From Pseudochrobactrum saccharolyticum (GTDB taxonomy: Bacteria; Pseudomonadota; Alphaproteobacteria; Rhizobiales; Rhizobiaceae), in contig NZ_VZPG01000003.1 in assembly GCF_008801715.1 (NCBI RefSeq), positions 1 through 64,000 on the forward strand: 64,000 nt of DNA, in the 5' to 3' direction. The position numbers and the translations under genes were made by a program. Position 1 is the stretch's first letter; every line of letters begins with the position of its first letter. Positions 7,034 to 13,997 of the stretch are shown piece after piece. The notes beneath the pieces are model-generated. The model had not been told where the DNA came from and searched no databases. It worked only from the letters and a program-made list of their open reading frames with translations.

Positions 7034-7252
7034 ATGGAACATCATCCCTCTCTTAAAAGCTTATGCCCTAATCAGTCAATGTATACGCGGCTTCGTAACG
7101 CGCTGTGGTCAGCAAACGGATACACTTCAGTAATTCCCAAAAGATGGGAGCCGCAGCCAAAGCACTTCCTATCCCTTCCAGATAAAGAGATTACGGGAGT
7201 TGGAAAGGTATCTCTGGAAATCCTAAGAGAATGGGTTGCCGCCAGCAGCTGA
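7034..7252 (+). CDS. RNAP-alpha-CTD-like helix-hairpin-helix small protein
   Basis: A 72-aa protein. Residues about 15-70 (SMYTRLRNALWSANGYTSVI, then LSLPDKEITGVGKVSLEILR) resemble the C-terminal domain of RNA polymerase alpha: a helix, a loop and the HhH turn with GVGKVSLEIL. The true alpha CTD binds UP elements and activators; small phage copies may modify host transcription. The start is uncertain: GTG at 7016 or ATG at 7034, neither with a good ribosome binding site. It sits alone, after the large hairpin at 6883 and before a terminator. Confidence 0.6.
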   Translation: MEHHPSLKSLCPNQSMYTRLRNALWSANGYTSVIPKRWEPQPKHFLSLPDKEITGVGKVSLEILREWVAASS

Positions 7253-7267
7253 TTTACCGCCTCACCC

Positions 7268-7290
7268 AGCCCGCCTCGTGCGGGCTTTTT
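7268..7290 (+). terminator. Rho-independent terminator after the HhH gene
   Basis: A 7-bp perfect stem AGCCCGC/GCGGGCT with a 5-base loop and a run of five T on the plus strand, 16 bases past the stop of the gene ending at 7252. Confidence 0.85.
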
Positions 7291-7335
7291 GCTGCCCTGA
7301 TTCTAGCATGACTGGGGTTTAGCCCAATTAAAATA

Positions 7336-7378
7336 CACGCTATTGCGTTTACAGTATTGCAATGCACGCAGAAGCGTG
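7336..7378. promoter_or_regulatory. Second repressor operator cluster (two sites)
   Basis: Two inverted repeats share the core of the sites at 3707-3761: CACGCTATTGCGTT at 7336-7349 and CACGCAGAAGCGTG at 7365-7378 (perfect), with flanking TACACGC and GTGTATA bases also shared. They sit 64 bases before the start of the rightward recombination operon and probably let the CI-like or Cro-like protein control that operon, as lambda OL controls the recombination genes. Confidence 0.75.
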
Positions 7379-7441
7379 TATATTTAAACCATCAACAGCG
7401 CGAAGAAGCACCCGCCGATCCGCTAAACGATGGAGAGAAAC

Positions 7442-7717
7442 ATGCGATACCCGTTTTGCACTGATCTGAGCGATAAAGCTCTCGGCATTACACTGTTTCA
7501 GGATTTTGAATGTGAAGTCGATGTATCCCTGATCTGGGATAACGGCGAGCCGGTTCTTGAAGTGAACGCGGTCTATGTTGACGGTGCAAACCTGTCCAAA
7601 GGCGAAAGCGCATCGCAGTTTCTCGTTCACATGATCGCGGACAAAGCAGAGTGCGACGACGACCTGCTCACGCGTCTCATTGAAGATCAAGAAGTCCGTT
7701 TTCCGAGGGCTGCATGA
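7442..7717 (+). CDS. Hypothetical prophage protein, first gene of rightward operon
   Basis: A 91-aa acidic soluble protein with no recognised domain. I start at the ATG at 7442, which has GGAGAG 6 bases upstream; the ATG at 7430 contains that site. It follows the operator pair and opens a run of more than fifteen co-directional genes with short overlaps. The last codons and stop are part of the repeated GAGGGCTGC-ATGATG junction shared with the next two genes. First genes of such operons are often anti-host or antitermination factors, but this is only an inference from position. Confidence 0.65.
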   Translation: MRYPFCTDLSDKALGITLFQDFECEVDVSLIWDNGEPVLEVNAVYVDGANLSKGESASQFLVHMIADKAECDDDLLTRLIEDQEVRFPRAA

Positions 7718-7917
7718 TGATCAATCACTACCGTATTTCTTTACTCGCCGCTGCACTCACTCAGGAAGCCGCCATGGCTCACGCCTATGAGCATTCAGGC
7801 AATGCGACCATGGCGCAAGTATCCGGCGAAAACGCAATGGAGGAACTGCGAAAGATCGCGCTCGAGCTTGGTTACAGCTTAGAGAAACTCCCCGTACCGA
7901 CATTGAGGGCTGCGTGA
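7714..7917 (+). CDS. Hypothetical small prophage protein
   Basis: A 67-aa helical protein, with GAGGG upstream and ATG overlapping the previous stop by 4 bases. No signal peptide; the Ala-rich N-terminal helix (LLAAALTQEAAMAHAYEHSG) looks amphipathic. Its end is again the GAGGGCTGC-RTGATG junction, giving a C-terminal RAA. Unknown function. Confidence 0.65.
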   Translation: MMINHYRISLLAAALTQEAAMAHAYEHSGNATMAQVSGENAMEELRKIALELGYSLEKLPVPTLRAA

Positions 7918-8174
7918 TGGCTTACATTTCAGTCGATGTGGATATTGATATCGAGGATCATCTTGATGATGTTTCGACGGAAGCCCTGATTGAAGAGTTA
8001 GAAAGCCGCAAAGCCGGACATGCAGATTTTGGTGGGCGGGATTGGTATATCCTAGCCGAACTCATTGCAGGCTGCAGTTGTCGCGAGGCGCTTCAACTCC
8101 TGAAGGAAATTGCTCCGGTAGAAATAAATCCAAACCTCATATTTCTACTCTCCGATGCTCGGAGGGCTGCATGA
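7914..8174 (+). CDS. Hypothetical prophage protein, acidic
   Basis: An 86-aa, strongly acidic protein (VDVDIDIEDHLDDVSTEALI near the N-terminus) with a predicted helical C-terminal half. The acidic N-terminus could mimic DNA, as some phage anti-restriction proteins do, but the protein is short and this is speculation. Coupled to both neighbours by 4-base overlaps, using the same GAGGGCTGC-ATGATG junction. Confidence 0.6.
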   Translation: MMAYISVDVDIDIEDHLDDVSTEALIEELESRKAGHADFGGRDWYILAELIAGCSCREALQLLKEIAPVEINPNLIFLLSDARRAA

Positions 8175-8551
8175 TGCGTAACCTTTTCTTGCTTACAGCT
8201 AATCGCAATCACTCAGATGAAAAACGTATCTATGGATGCTCTGGCGACGAAGGAAACGGCATTTTCAATGTGAAATCTCCTATTGACGGCGCCACCATGA
8301 TCGTAATCGCCAGTAATGGTGAAGGATGGGATCACGTTTCAGTATCTCGGCGAAACCGATGCCCAAATTGGGCTGAGATGGAACATGTAAAGCGCCTATT
8401 TTTTAAAGACGATGAAACCGCTTGCCAATTCCATGTCCCACCATCCGATCATGTAAATTTTCACGAAAACTGCCTGCATCTGTGGAGACCGCAAACAACA
8501 GAATTACCAAGGCCACCAGCATACATGGTTGCGCCGAAGGAGGCCGTATGA
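8171..8551 (+). CDS. DUF7694-like hypothetical phage protein
   Basis: A 126-aa protein. The segment MIVIASNGEGWDHVSVSRRN, followed by CPNWAEMEHVKRLFF and LHLWRPQ, resembles a domain common in phages of Gram-negative bacteria (DUF7694-type). Function unknown. I start at the ATG at 8171, which overlaps the previous stop; the longer frame from 8042 overlaps a real gene. Its end couples to a tiny membrane protein at 8548. Confidence 0.65.
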   Translation: MMRNLFLLTANRNHSDEKRIYGCSGDEGNGIFNVKSPIDGATMIVIASNGEGWDHVSVSRRNRCPNWAEMEHVKRLFFKDDETACQFHVPPSDHVNFHENCLHLWRPQTTELPRPPAYMVAPKEAV

Positions 8552-8637
8552 CCGGCTTTATCCAAGACCTCTGCGCCTTCGCCTCAATGTCAATCTTTGT
8601 AGCTGTTTTCCTCACTTATATCGGAGCATTTTCATGA
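8548..8637 (+). CDS. 29-aa membrane miniprotein
   Basis: MTGFIQDLCAFASMSIFVAV then a further 9 residues: one hydrophobic helix from about residue 8 to 27. AGGAGG lies 6 bases before the ATG, and both ends overlap neighbours by 4 bases (previous stop, next ATG), which argues for real translation. Such miniproteins may modulate membrane functions; nothing more can be said. Confidence 0.55.
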   Translation: MTGFIQDLCAFASMSIFVAVFLTYIGAFS

Positions 8638-9407
8638 GCGCCGCACTTGAAATTCATACGCCTACAGAAACTCAATCTTATCGCGCCGATGCGCCGATGA
8701 TCTCCATGATTGAGCGTATCGCAATGGATCCCAATATCCCCCTGGATCGCCTTGAAAAGATGCTCGACATGAAGGAGCGCATGGAAGACCGCGCCCGTGA
8801 AGATGAAGAGCGTCAGGCAAAGAAGGCATATTTTGCCGCTATGTCAAAATGCCAGTCCGAATTACCGGTCGTTATCAAGAATCGTGGCAACGACCATACT
8901 AAGTCGCGCTATGCTGATCTGGCGGCAATCGAAGAACAGGCAATGCCAACCATTCATAAGCATGGTTTTGCCGTTTCATTTCAGCCGGACGGTTACAATA
9001 ATAAAGGCGAACTGCGTATTGTCTGGGAGATTTCCCATGCAGAAGGCCACTCACGCAATGGCGTAGGTGAAATCCCTGTCGATGGCGCAGGCGCACAAGG
9101 CAAGGTCAATAAAACCGGCACTCAGGCTTTTGGCAGCACAGCCACCTATGGCCGCCGGTACCTGCTTTGCATGCTGTTCAACATCAGTACTGGTGACGAC
9201 ACAGACGGCAATAACCAGCCTGCCAAACAATACAGCACTATCTCACAAGATCAGGTGAAAATCCTCCTGCAGCTCATCGAAGAAACAGGCTCTGACATTG
9301 AAGCGTTTTGCCGCCTCGGCAAAATCAACTCTCTGCCAGAAATGATTTCTGAAAACTATGACAGAGCGGTCAGCCTTCTTGAAGAACGTAAGAAGAGGAT
9401 GGCGTAA
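8634..9407 (+). CDS. erf: ERF-family single-strand annealing protein
   Basis: A 257-aa protein. The ERF domain covers about residues 40-190, with SRYADLAAIEE, then GFAVSF and the signature GSTATYGRRYLLCMLFNI. ERF proteins anneal complementary single strands in phage recombination and DNA circularisation, like P22 Erf. The start at 8634 overlaps the miniprotein stop by 4 bases; the longer frame from 8529 is not coding there. The C-terminal 50 residues form a helical tail. It is followed directly by the exonuclease, SSB-like and NinB genes, making a complete recombination module. Confidence 0.92.
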   Translation: MSAALEIHTPTETQSYRADAPMISMIERIAMDPNIPLDRLEKMLDMKERMEDRAREDEERQAKKAYFAAMSKCQSELPVVIKNRGNDHTKSRYADLAAIEEQAMPTIHKHGFAVSFQPDGYNNKGELRIVWEISHAEGHSRNGVGEIPVDGAGAQGKVNKTGTQAFGSTATYGRRYLLCMLFNISTGDDTDGNNQPAKQYSTISQDQVKILLQLIEETGSDIEAFCRLGKINSLPEMISENYDRAVSLLEERKKRMA

Positions 9408-10030
9408 TGATGCAGGTTTTTAACGATATCGAGCAAGGCACGCCAGAATGGTTTGCCGCCCGTGCTGGCATCCCAACGGCATCGCGCTTCTCAACTGTCA
9501 TGGCAAAAGGCGAAGGCAAAACTCGCGCTGAATACATGCGCAAGCTTGCCGGTGAGATTATAACCGGTGAACTCGCAGAAGGCTTCACTACCCCGCACAT
9601 GGAGCGCGGCAAGCTGATGGAAGATGAAGCGCGCGAGACTTATGCCTTCATCAACAGTGTTGAGCCTTATCAGGTCGGTTTCATCCGCAACGGAGATAAA
9701 GGTGCAAGCCCGGACAGTCTGATTGGTATTGACGGCGGGTTAGAAATTAAAACTGCTCTGCCTCACATCCAGATTGACCGGCTTGAGCGTGATCGGCTGC
9801 CACCGGAACATAAAGCACAAGTGCAAGGCAATCTTTGGATATCAGAACGTGAATGGTGGGATTTCGTGTCTTACTGGCCTCGCCTGCCAATGCTGACCAC
9901 GCGCGTTTACCGCGATGATCCGTACATCAAAATTATGTCCGATGAGATTGACCGCTTCAACGATGAAAAAGCGGCACTGGTCGAGCGCATCCGCGCCTAC
10001 GGACAAGAACCATCGAAGGAAGCAGCGTAA
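9407..10030 (+). CDS. YqaJ/lambda-exonuclease-family recombinase nuclease
   Basis: A 207-aa protein of the PD-(D/E)XK YqaJ family. Residues near the start (IEQGTPEWFAARAGIPTASR) are the typical N-terminal motif; the active site is seen in SPDSLIGIDGGLEIKTALP (D, then E-x-K) and the later AQVQGNLWIS helix. It degrades one strand of double-stranded ends to load the ERF annealase. It overlaps erf by one base (TAATG junction) and the SSB-like gene by one base. Confidence 0.9.
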   Translation: MMQVFNDIEQGTPEWFAARAGIPTASRFSTVMAKGEGKTRAEYMRKLAGEIITGELAEGFTTPHMERGKLMEDEARETYAFINSVEPYQVGFIRNGDKGASPDSLIGIDGGLEIKTALPHIQIDRLERDRLPPEHKAQVQGNLWISEREWWDFVSYWPRLPMLTTRVYRDDPYIKIMSDEIDRFNDEKAALVERIRAYGQEPSKEAA

Positions 10031-10350
10031 TGGCAAGTAAGAAAATTCGCGATCTACTGGTTAAAGTCGGCTCATACACTGACCGCAATACTGGCCAAGA
10101 AAAATCACGCTGGAAGAATGTCGGAGTCCTCATGAAGAATGAGGAAAACGGCGAAGTCAGCTATTTCATTATGCTCGACAAGACCTTCAATCCTGCCGGC
10201 GTACCGGACAAAGATAATCGCGAAAACATCCTGATAAGCGCATTTGTGCCGCAGGATCGCAATGCATCGCAGCAAAGCGGCGGTACCCAGCGATCAAGCT
10301 ATGACGATCAGTCAGGTGGCTTCCACCCTGATGACGCCATTCCGTACTGA
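10030..10350 (+). CDS. Phage SSB-like single-strand DNA-binding protein
   Basis: A 106-aa protein with a compact beta-rich N-terminal part (residues 1-75) and a disordered Gln/Ser-rich tail ending DDAIPY. This ending mimics the acidic DDxIPF tip by which bacterial SSB recruits recombination proteins. The location between exonuclease and NinB supports single-strand binding. It lacks obvious similarity to EcoSSB in the core, so it may be a distinct OB-fold family. Role inferred from tail and context. Confidence 0.6.
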   Translation: MASKKIRDLLVKVGSYTDRNTGQEKSRWKNVGVLMKNEENGEVSYFIMLDKTFNPAGVPDKDNRENILISAFVPQDRNASQQSGGTQRSSYDDQSGGFHPDDAIPY

Positions 10351-10358
10351 GGTGCTTC

Positions 10359-10784
10359 ATGGAAAAACAGCGTTACACCATCGTAAATCCGCAGGTTCGC
10401 CAGAATGCAATCAGAGCGCTCATGGCTCTGCCTGACGGTCACACAGCGACATTCGCACCACCTACCAGAAGCGGAGGGCAGAATGATTTCTTTCATTCAA
10501 TTTGTTCTGACATTGCGAAGTCTGGTTTTGAATGGGCTGGCAAACCGCGAAAGCCGGAAGAATGGAAAGTTCTGCTCGTTTCCGGTCACACAAAAGCAAC
10601 GCAAGGTGAAGTCGAATTTGTGCCGGGGCTTGAAGGTGAATTCGTAAACATCCGCGAAAGCACCGCCCGCATGTCAGTTAAACGCGCCGCCTCTTTGCTC
10701 GAATATGCGCTGGCATGGTGCGCCGATCACCATATCCCCCTCACCGACACACGCCGCCAAGGCTACCTTATGGAGGCAGCATGA
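10359..10784 (+). CDS. ninB: NinB/Orf-family recombination mediator
   Basis: A 141-aa protein matching NinB (lambda Orf): N-terminal VRQNAIRALMALPDGHTATF, central RKPEEWKVLLVSGH, and C-terminal ARMSVKRAASLLEYALAWCA. NinB binds single-stranded DNA and helps RecA-type or annealase recombination, replacing RecFOR. A GGTGC-rich gap of 8 bases separates it from the SSB-like gene; its stop overlaps the next ATG. Confidence 0.9.
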   Translation: MEKQRYTIVNPQVRQNAIRALMALPDGHTATFAPPTRSGGQNDFFHSICSDIAKSGFEWAGKPRKPEEWKVLLVSGHTKATQGEVEFVPGLEGEFVNIRESTARMSVKRAASLLEYALAWCADHHIPLTDTRRQGYLMEAA

Positions 10785-11014
10785 TTATTCAGTTCCTCAT
10801 TTCAAAACTGCGCAAGCTTCTTGGCTTTCAGGACGATCCATTGCCAGAGCTTCGCGCCACAGCTGAAACTCTCAAGGCCACTATCGCCAAGGCCAAGAAA
10901 GACAAGAAACGATACAGCCACCTTGAGCGGGAGCTGCTCAGAACCACAGCTGTAATCGTCGCCATTGAACGCGGCATTCCATATCGCAATGGCTCTCTGG
11001 ATTGGGGGCGCTGA
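10781..11014 (+). CDS. Hypothetical small prophage protein
   Basis: A 77-aa basic protein with an amphipathic N-terminal helix (MIIQFLISKLRKLLGF) and a Lys-rich helix (TIAKAKKDKKRYSHLE). The ATG at 10781 has GGAGG upstream and overlaps the ninB stop by 4 bases. No recognised domain. Confidence 0.55.
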   Translation: MIIQFLISKLRKLLGFQDDPLPELRATAETLKATIAKAKKDKKRYSHLERELLRTTAVIVAIERGIPYRNGSLDWGR

Positions 11015-11421
11015 TGGCTCGTACAGTCAAAGAATGGATCGGCAAGACTGACGACACGAAAATCCCGCCACGTGTGCGCGAAAGGGTTTTTGACCGAGCA
11101 GAGGGCATCTGCCACTGCTGCAATATGCCGATCAAAGTCCCTTTTGAAACGTGGGATGCAGATCACCGAATTGCACTGATTAACGGTGGTGAAAACCGTG
11201 AAAGCAACTTAGCCCCTGCCCACTCTCACTGCCACATTAAAAAGACAAGGCAGGACGTAGCAGAGAAAGCAAAAGTTGCAAGCGTTCGCGGGAAGCATAT
11301 CGGCGCAAAGCGCCCGTCATCAAAGCTTTCCGGCAAGAAGCATCCAAAGCCTCCACTCACCAAGATAGTTCAGCACCGCCGCTCACTTTATGAGCCAATC
11401 CAGCCACAGGAGCGCATGTAA
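11014..11421 (+). CDS. HNH endonuclease
   Basis: A 135-aa protein with a CHCC zinc knuckle, then WDADHRIALINGGENRESNL and HSHCHIKKT, the beta-beta-alpha-metal HNH nuclease core (H in DADHR, N in ESNLAPAH, H in HCHIKKT). The C-terminal 50 residues are Lys-rich and probably contact DNA. The ATG at 11014 overlaps the previous stop. In prophages such nucleases can act in terminase packaging or as homing/defence nucleases; inside a recombination operon the exact role is open. Confidence 0.85.
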   Translation: MARTVKEWIGKTDDTKIPPRVRERVFDRAEGICHCCNMPIKVPFETWDADHRIALINGGENRESNLAPAHSHCHIKKTRQDVAEKAKVASVRGKHIGAKRPSSKLSGKKHPKPPLTKIVQHRRSLYEPIQPQERM

Positions 11422-11669
11422 TGACAGATCAGATCAACACCGGTGGTGCAGCGTTTCCAATTATTGGCACAGAAAACACGAACTATGTCCATGAGGGTAT
11501 GACCCTGCGCGATTACTTCGCTGCGAAGGCGCTCCCTGTATTGCTCAGTGAACTATACGCCCAAAGTGTCCGGAGAAACGTCCGTTACGAAGATGCTTAC
11601 GCCGCTGCATCAAAAGCTGCATATGAACTTGCCGATGCCATGCTTGCAGCCCGTGGAGGTGCGCTATGA
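11421..11669 (+). CDS. Hypothetical phage protein with GMTLRDYFAAKAL motif
   Basis: An 82-aa protein carrying AAFPIIG and GMTLRDYFAAKALP, a motif seen in many small phage proteins of unknown function. The C-terminal half is helical (AAASKAAYELADAMLAAR). Start and stop overlap neighbours by 1 and 4 bases. Confidence 0.65.
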   Translation: MTDQINTGGAAFPIIGTENTNYVHEGMTLRDYFAAKALPVLLSELYAQSVRRNVRYEDAYAAASKAAYELADAMLAARGGAL

Positions 11670-12370
11670 CAGGCACACACACCACAGCGCATATACCGGC
11701 TGAGGCTGTTCGCGCTGCAATTAAATCATTCGAAAGCACTGATAATAATTGTGAGACTTATCAGGACATGCGGAAAGCTTTAGCCGCCGCCCTTCCTCAC
11801 CTCTCTGCGCCTTGTGCTGTTTCGGCACCTACGAAAGAGGAGAGACACGAAAACACATCGCGCAACCACATTATTAATCAAACAAGCACTGATCTTGAGC
11901 AGATTATCAATGGCCACGATCCAGATCAGAGCATCCTGAATAATGATGTTTGGGACAGACTTGATAAAATGGCATGTGAAATCGAAGCCTTAGCCAAGCC
12001 CGTTGACGTGGCGGCGGTGCGGGAAAAAGTTGCACGGGAAATTTGCCTTTCATATGGGCAAGACCCAGATGATTATGCATCCCTGTGCGATATCTGCGGT
12101 TCCAACAATGAACCGCTTCCACAATGGCATATGTATATCGAGCAAGCCGAAGCAGCCATCCGCGCCCTTTCCCCTGCAGAGCCAGCACAGGGCGAGCAAT
12201 TACCACAAGAACGTGTTTGTATTCCTGATCCACACGACAGTTCAGCGCGTATTGTCGGCTTTCGTATCCGCGAAGGCGACGCAGCATGGGGAGAATATGG
12301 CCTAAGTGAACCTTTGTTCTGGTTGGGTAAGCTAATCCCCGCCGCCCCGAACTCGGAGGCAGGCAAATGA
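11666..12370 (+). CDS. Hypothetical prophage protein
   Basis: A 234-aa protein of apparently modular make-up: a helical N-terminal part, a low-complexity Asn/His-rich middle, and a C-terminal segment ending WLGKLIPAAPNSEAGK. This mosaic of short segments resembles the Ea22/Eaa-like variable accessory proteins of phages, as does the gene at 13105. CDIC near residue 148 might bind metal. No function can be given. Confidence 0.55.
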   Translation: MTGTHTTAHIPAEAVRAAIKSFESTDNNCETYQDMRKALAAALPHLSAPCAVSAPTKEERHENTSRNHIINQTSTDLEQIINGHDPDQSILNNDVWDRLDKMACEIEALAKPVDVAAVREKVAREICLSYGQDPDDYASLCDICGSNNEPLPQWHMYIEQAEAAIRALSPAEPAQGEQLPQERVCIPDPHDSSARIVGFRIREGDAAWGEYGLSEPLFWLGKLIPAAPNSEAGK

Positions 12371-12969
12371 AGCTGACAGCGCAAGATATATTGAACGCTC
12401 TGATTGCCTACTCTGACGATAAAATATGGGCTTCTGAGCTGGCTTTTAATGGTGGAGAGCGCCGCATTGATTTCTGGACGCTTGAACCACATCGGTCAAA
12501 ACACTTTCGTTCAAGCGCCTATGAAATCAAGGTCAGTCGTGCAGATTTCAAGCGTGACAGCGAGGAAAAGCAACAGCACGCTTTGTCATTTACTGACCGT
12601 TTTTGGTACGTGACACCGAACGGGCTTGTCGACAAATCAGAGATACCAGAATGGGCTGGCCTTCAAGAATGGGATGGACGTTTTTTTCACGTACGTAAGA
12701 AAGCCCCGATGCGGGATAAAGTCGAGCCGACGTGGGACTTCATTGTTTCATTGATCCGCAACTCCGGCGAGACGCGCCGCGACATTGGACTGATGAAGCA
12801 AGAAATTATGTTCCTAAAAATGCGGAATGATCGCCTTGAACAGCAGGCAACCATTCGCAATGACCGGCGTATGAACCGCTATCTCCAAAGCGCAACGAAA
12901 CGGCAATTTGTCAGACCGGCAGTTGATGAAGCAGGCCGCACAGCCTTGGCGCAAGGAGGTGGGGAGTGA
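12367..12969 (+). CDS. MmcB-like putative nuclease (PD-(D/E)XK type)
   Basis: A 200-aa protein. Residues about 30-100 show RRIDFWTLEP, SAYEIKVSRADFKRD and RFWYVTPNGLVDKSEIPEWA, a pattern shared with MmcB-type DNA-repair proteins and RecB-like nucleases (D in RIDFW and E-x-K in YEIKVS as candidate catalytic residues). The C-terminal third is a basic coiled-coil region. It may process DNA ends for the recombination module. Fold assignment is by motif; activity unproven. Confidence 0.6.
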   Translation: MKLTAQDILNALIAYSDDKIWASELAFNGGERRIDFWTLEPHRSKHFRSSAYEIKVSRADFKRDSEEKQQHALSFTDRFWYVTPNGLVDKSEIPEWAGLQEWDGRFFHVRKKAPMRDKVEPTWDFIVSLIRNSGETRRDIGLMKQEIMFLKMRNDRLEQQATIRNDRRMNRYLQSATKRQFVRPAVDEAGRTALAQGGGE

Positions 12970-12971
12970 GC

Positions 12972-13115
12972 ATGACCGTTGAAGCCAGTAAATTAATCCG
13001 TGAGCAAATACGGCAGCGCAGCAATCCTATCGATTGCCCTGACACAAAGTTGATGGAGCAACTCGTTGAGGAAGCCAATCAACGCGCCCTGAAAGGACAG
13101 CAGCATGACAAGTGA
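12972..13115 (+). CDS. 47-aa hypothetical prophage protein
   Basis: A 47-aa frame starting MTVEASKLIREQIRQRSNPI. It begins 2 bases after the previous stop, with GGGGAGTGAG as ribosome binding site, and its end overlaps the next ATG by 11 bases. The tight fit argues for translation. Helical and charged; unknown function. Confidence 0.5.
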   Translation: MTVEASKLIREQIRQRSNPIDCPDTKLMEQLVEEANQRALKGQQHDK

Positions 13116-13641
13116 ATTGATCTCCCAAATTGATAGCCTTTTAGCACTCGACGCTAATGGATGTCTTGTTCCGCATGGTATCGGCGGGTTAGCTCGCGAG
13201 TTGCTTGAACGCTGTCAGGTCGAACTAAACACCCGCGCCACGCCTTCCGCCGATCCGCTGGCGGGGTTACAGCGATATGATCTGGATTTCCACGGGTTGC
13301 ATGGAGAAGACGCTTATATGAGAAAGGATGAGACCGGCGAATACGTCCTTCACTCCGAAGCCGCCAAGATCATTGCGGAACAGGCGGCGGAGATTGAGCG
13401 AATGAAGTCCGATCGCCTTTATGTAGTCGGATGCAATGACGGATACAAAACCGCAGAAGCCGAGCTCGCGCAGATCAAGGCGCAGGAGCCGGTGATGTGG
13501 TTATGCGTACATGATGATAGAAGGTCGGATAGAGCGATTACCACACCCTCTCCTTCGAGAAGAGATATTTTAAATGCAGACGGCTACGAAATAACCCCGC
13601 TCTACGCCTCGCCACTCGCACCGGAAGGAGGGAAGAATTGA
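13105..13641 (+). CDS. Ea22-like/variable accessory phage protein
   Basis: A 178-aa protein with a helical middle (EAAKIIAEQAAEIERMKSDR), then AQEPVMWLCVHDD and a C-terminal EITPLYASPLAPEGGKN. The EPVxW ... PLYxxP pattern is typical of Ea22/DUF551-like accessory phage proteins, whose function is unknown. Stop overlaps the excisionase TTG start by 4 bases. Confidence 0.6.
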   Translation: MTSELISQIDSLLALDANGCLVPHGIGGLARELLERCQVELNTRATPSADPLAGLQRYDLDFHGLHGEDAYMRKDETGEYVLHSEAAKIIAEQAAEIERMKSDRLYVVGCNDGYKTAEAELAQIKAQEPVMWLCVHDDRRSDRAITTPSPSRRDILNADGYEITPLYASPLAPEGGKN

Positions 13642-13997
13642 CAGAGCTACCAAGCTGGACTGCAAACCTCACGCCTGTGGATATGGCCGGAGCGGCGACA
13701 TTGCTTGGCGTGTCACGCAGATATCTTGTCGATGCGATTAAAAAACATAGCCACTATGAGAGACGCGGGGCAAAGAAGGTGTTTTACCCCGAACATATTG
13801 CACTATTACGGGATGCTTTAACGTGTCAGGACTCAAACTCGAACATAAAAACGGAATTTGGCACGTTACCGGCACCGTCGCAGGAAAGCGCATTCGAAAA
13901 AGCCTTGGCACTCGCGACAAAGCAACCGCAGAGGAGCTTAAAGCCCAATATGAAGCGAAGCTCTGGAAACGCCACACTTACGGCGAAGAAGCAGTAA
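13638..13997 (+). CDS. xis: Putative excisionase (HTH, Xis-like)
   Basis: A 119-aa protein. Residues 15-60 form a winged-helix/MerR-type HTH (DMAGAATLLGVSRRYLVDAI) and a basic wing. Start is TTG at 13638 with GGAGGGAAG upstream. Its 3' third overlaps the integrase start by 175 bases in another frame, so the Ser/Thr/Lys-rich tail may be a by-product of the overlap. Placement directly before the integrase is the usual xis-int order; it would bind arm DNA and direct excision. Confidence 0.65.
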   Translation: MTELPSWTANLTPVDMAGAATLLGVSRRYLVDAIKKHSHYERRGAKKVFYPEHIALLRDALTCQDSNSNIKTEFGTLPAPSQESAFEKALALATKQPQRSLKPNMKRSSGNATLTAKKQ

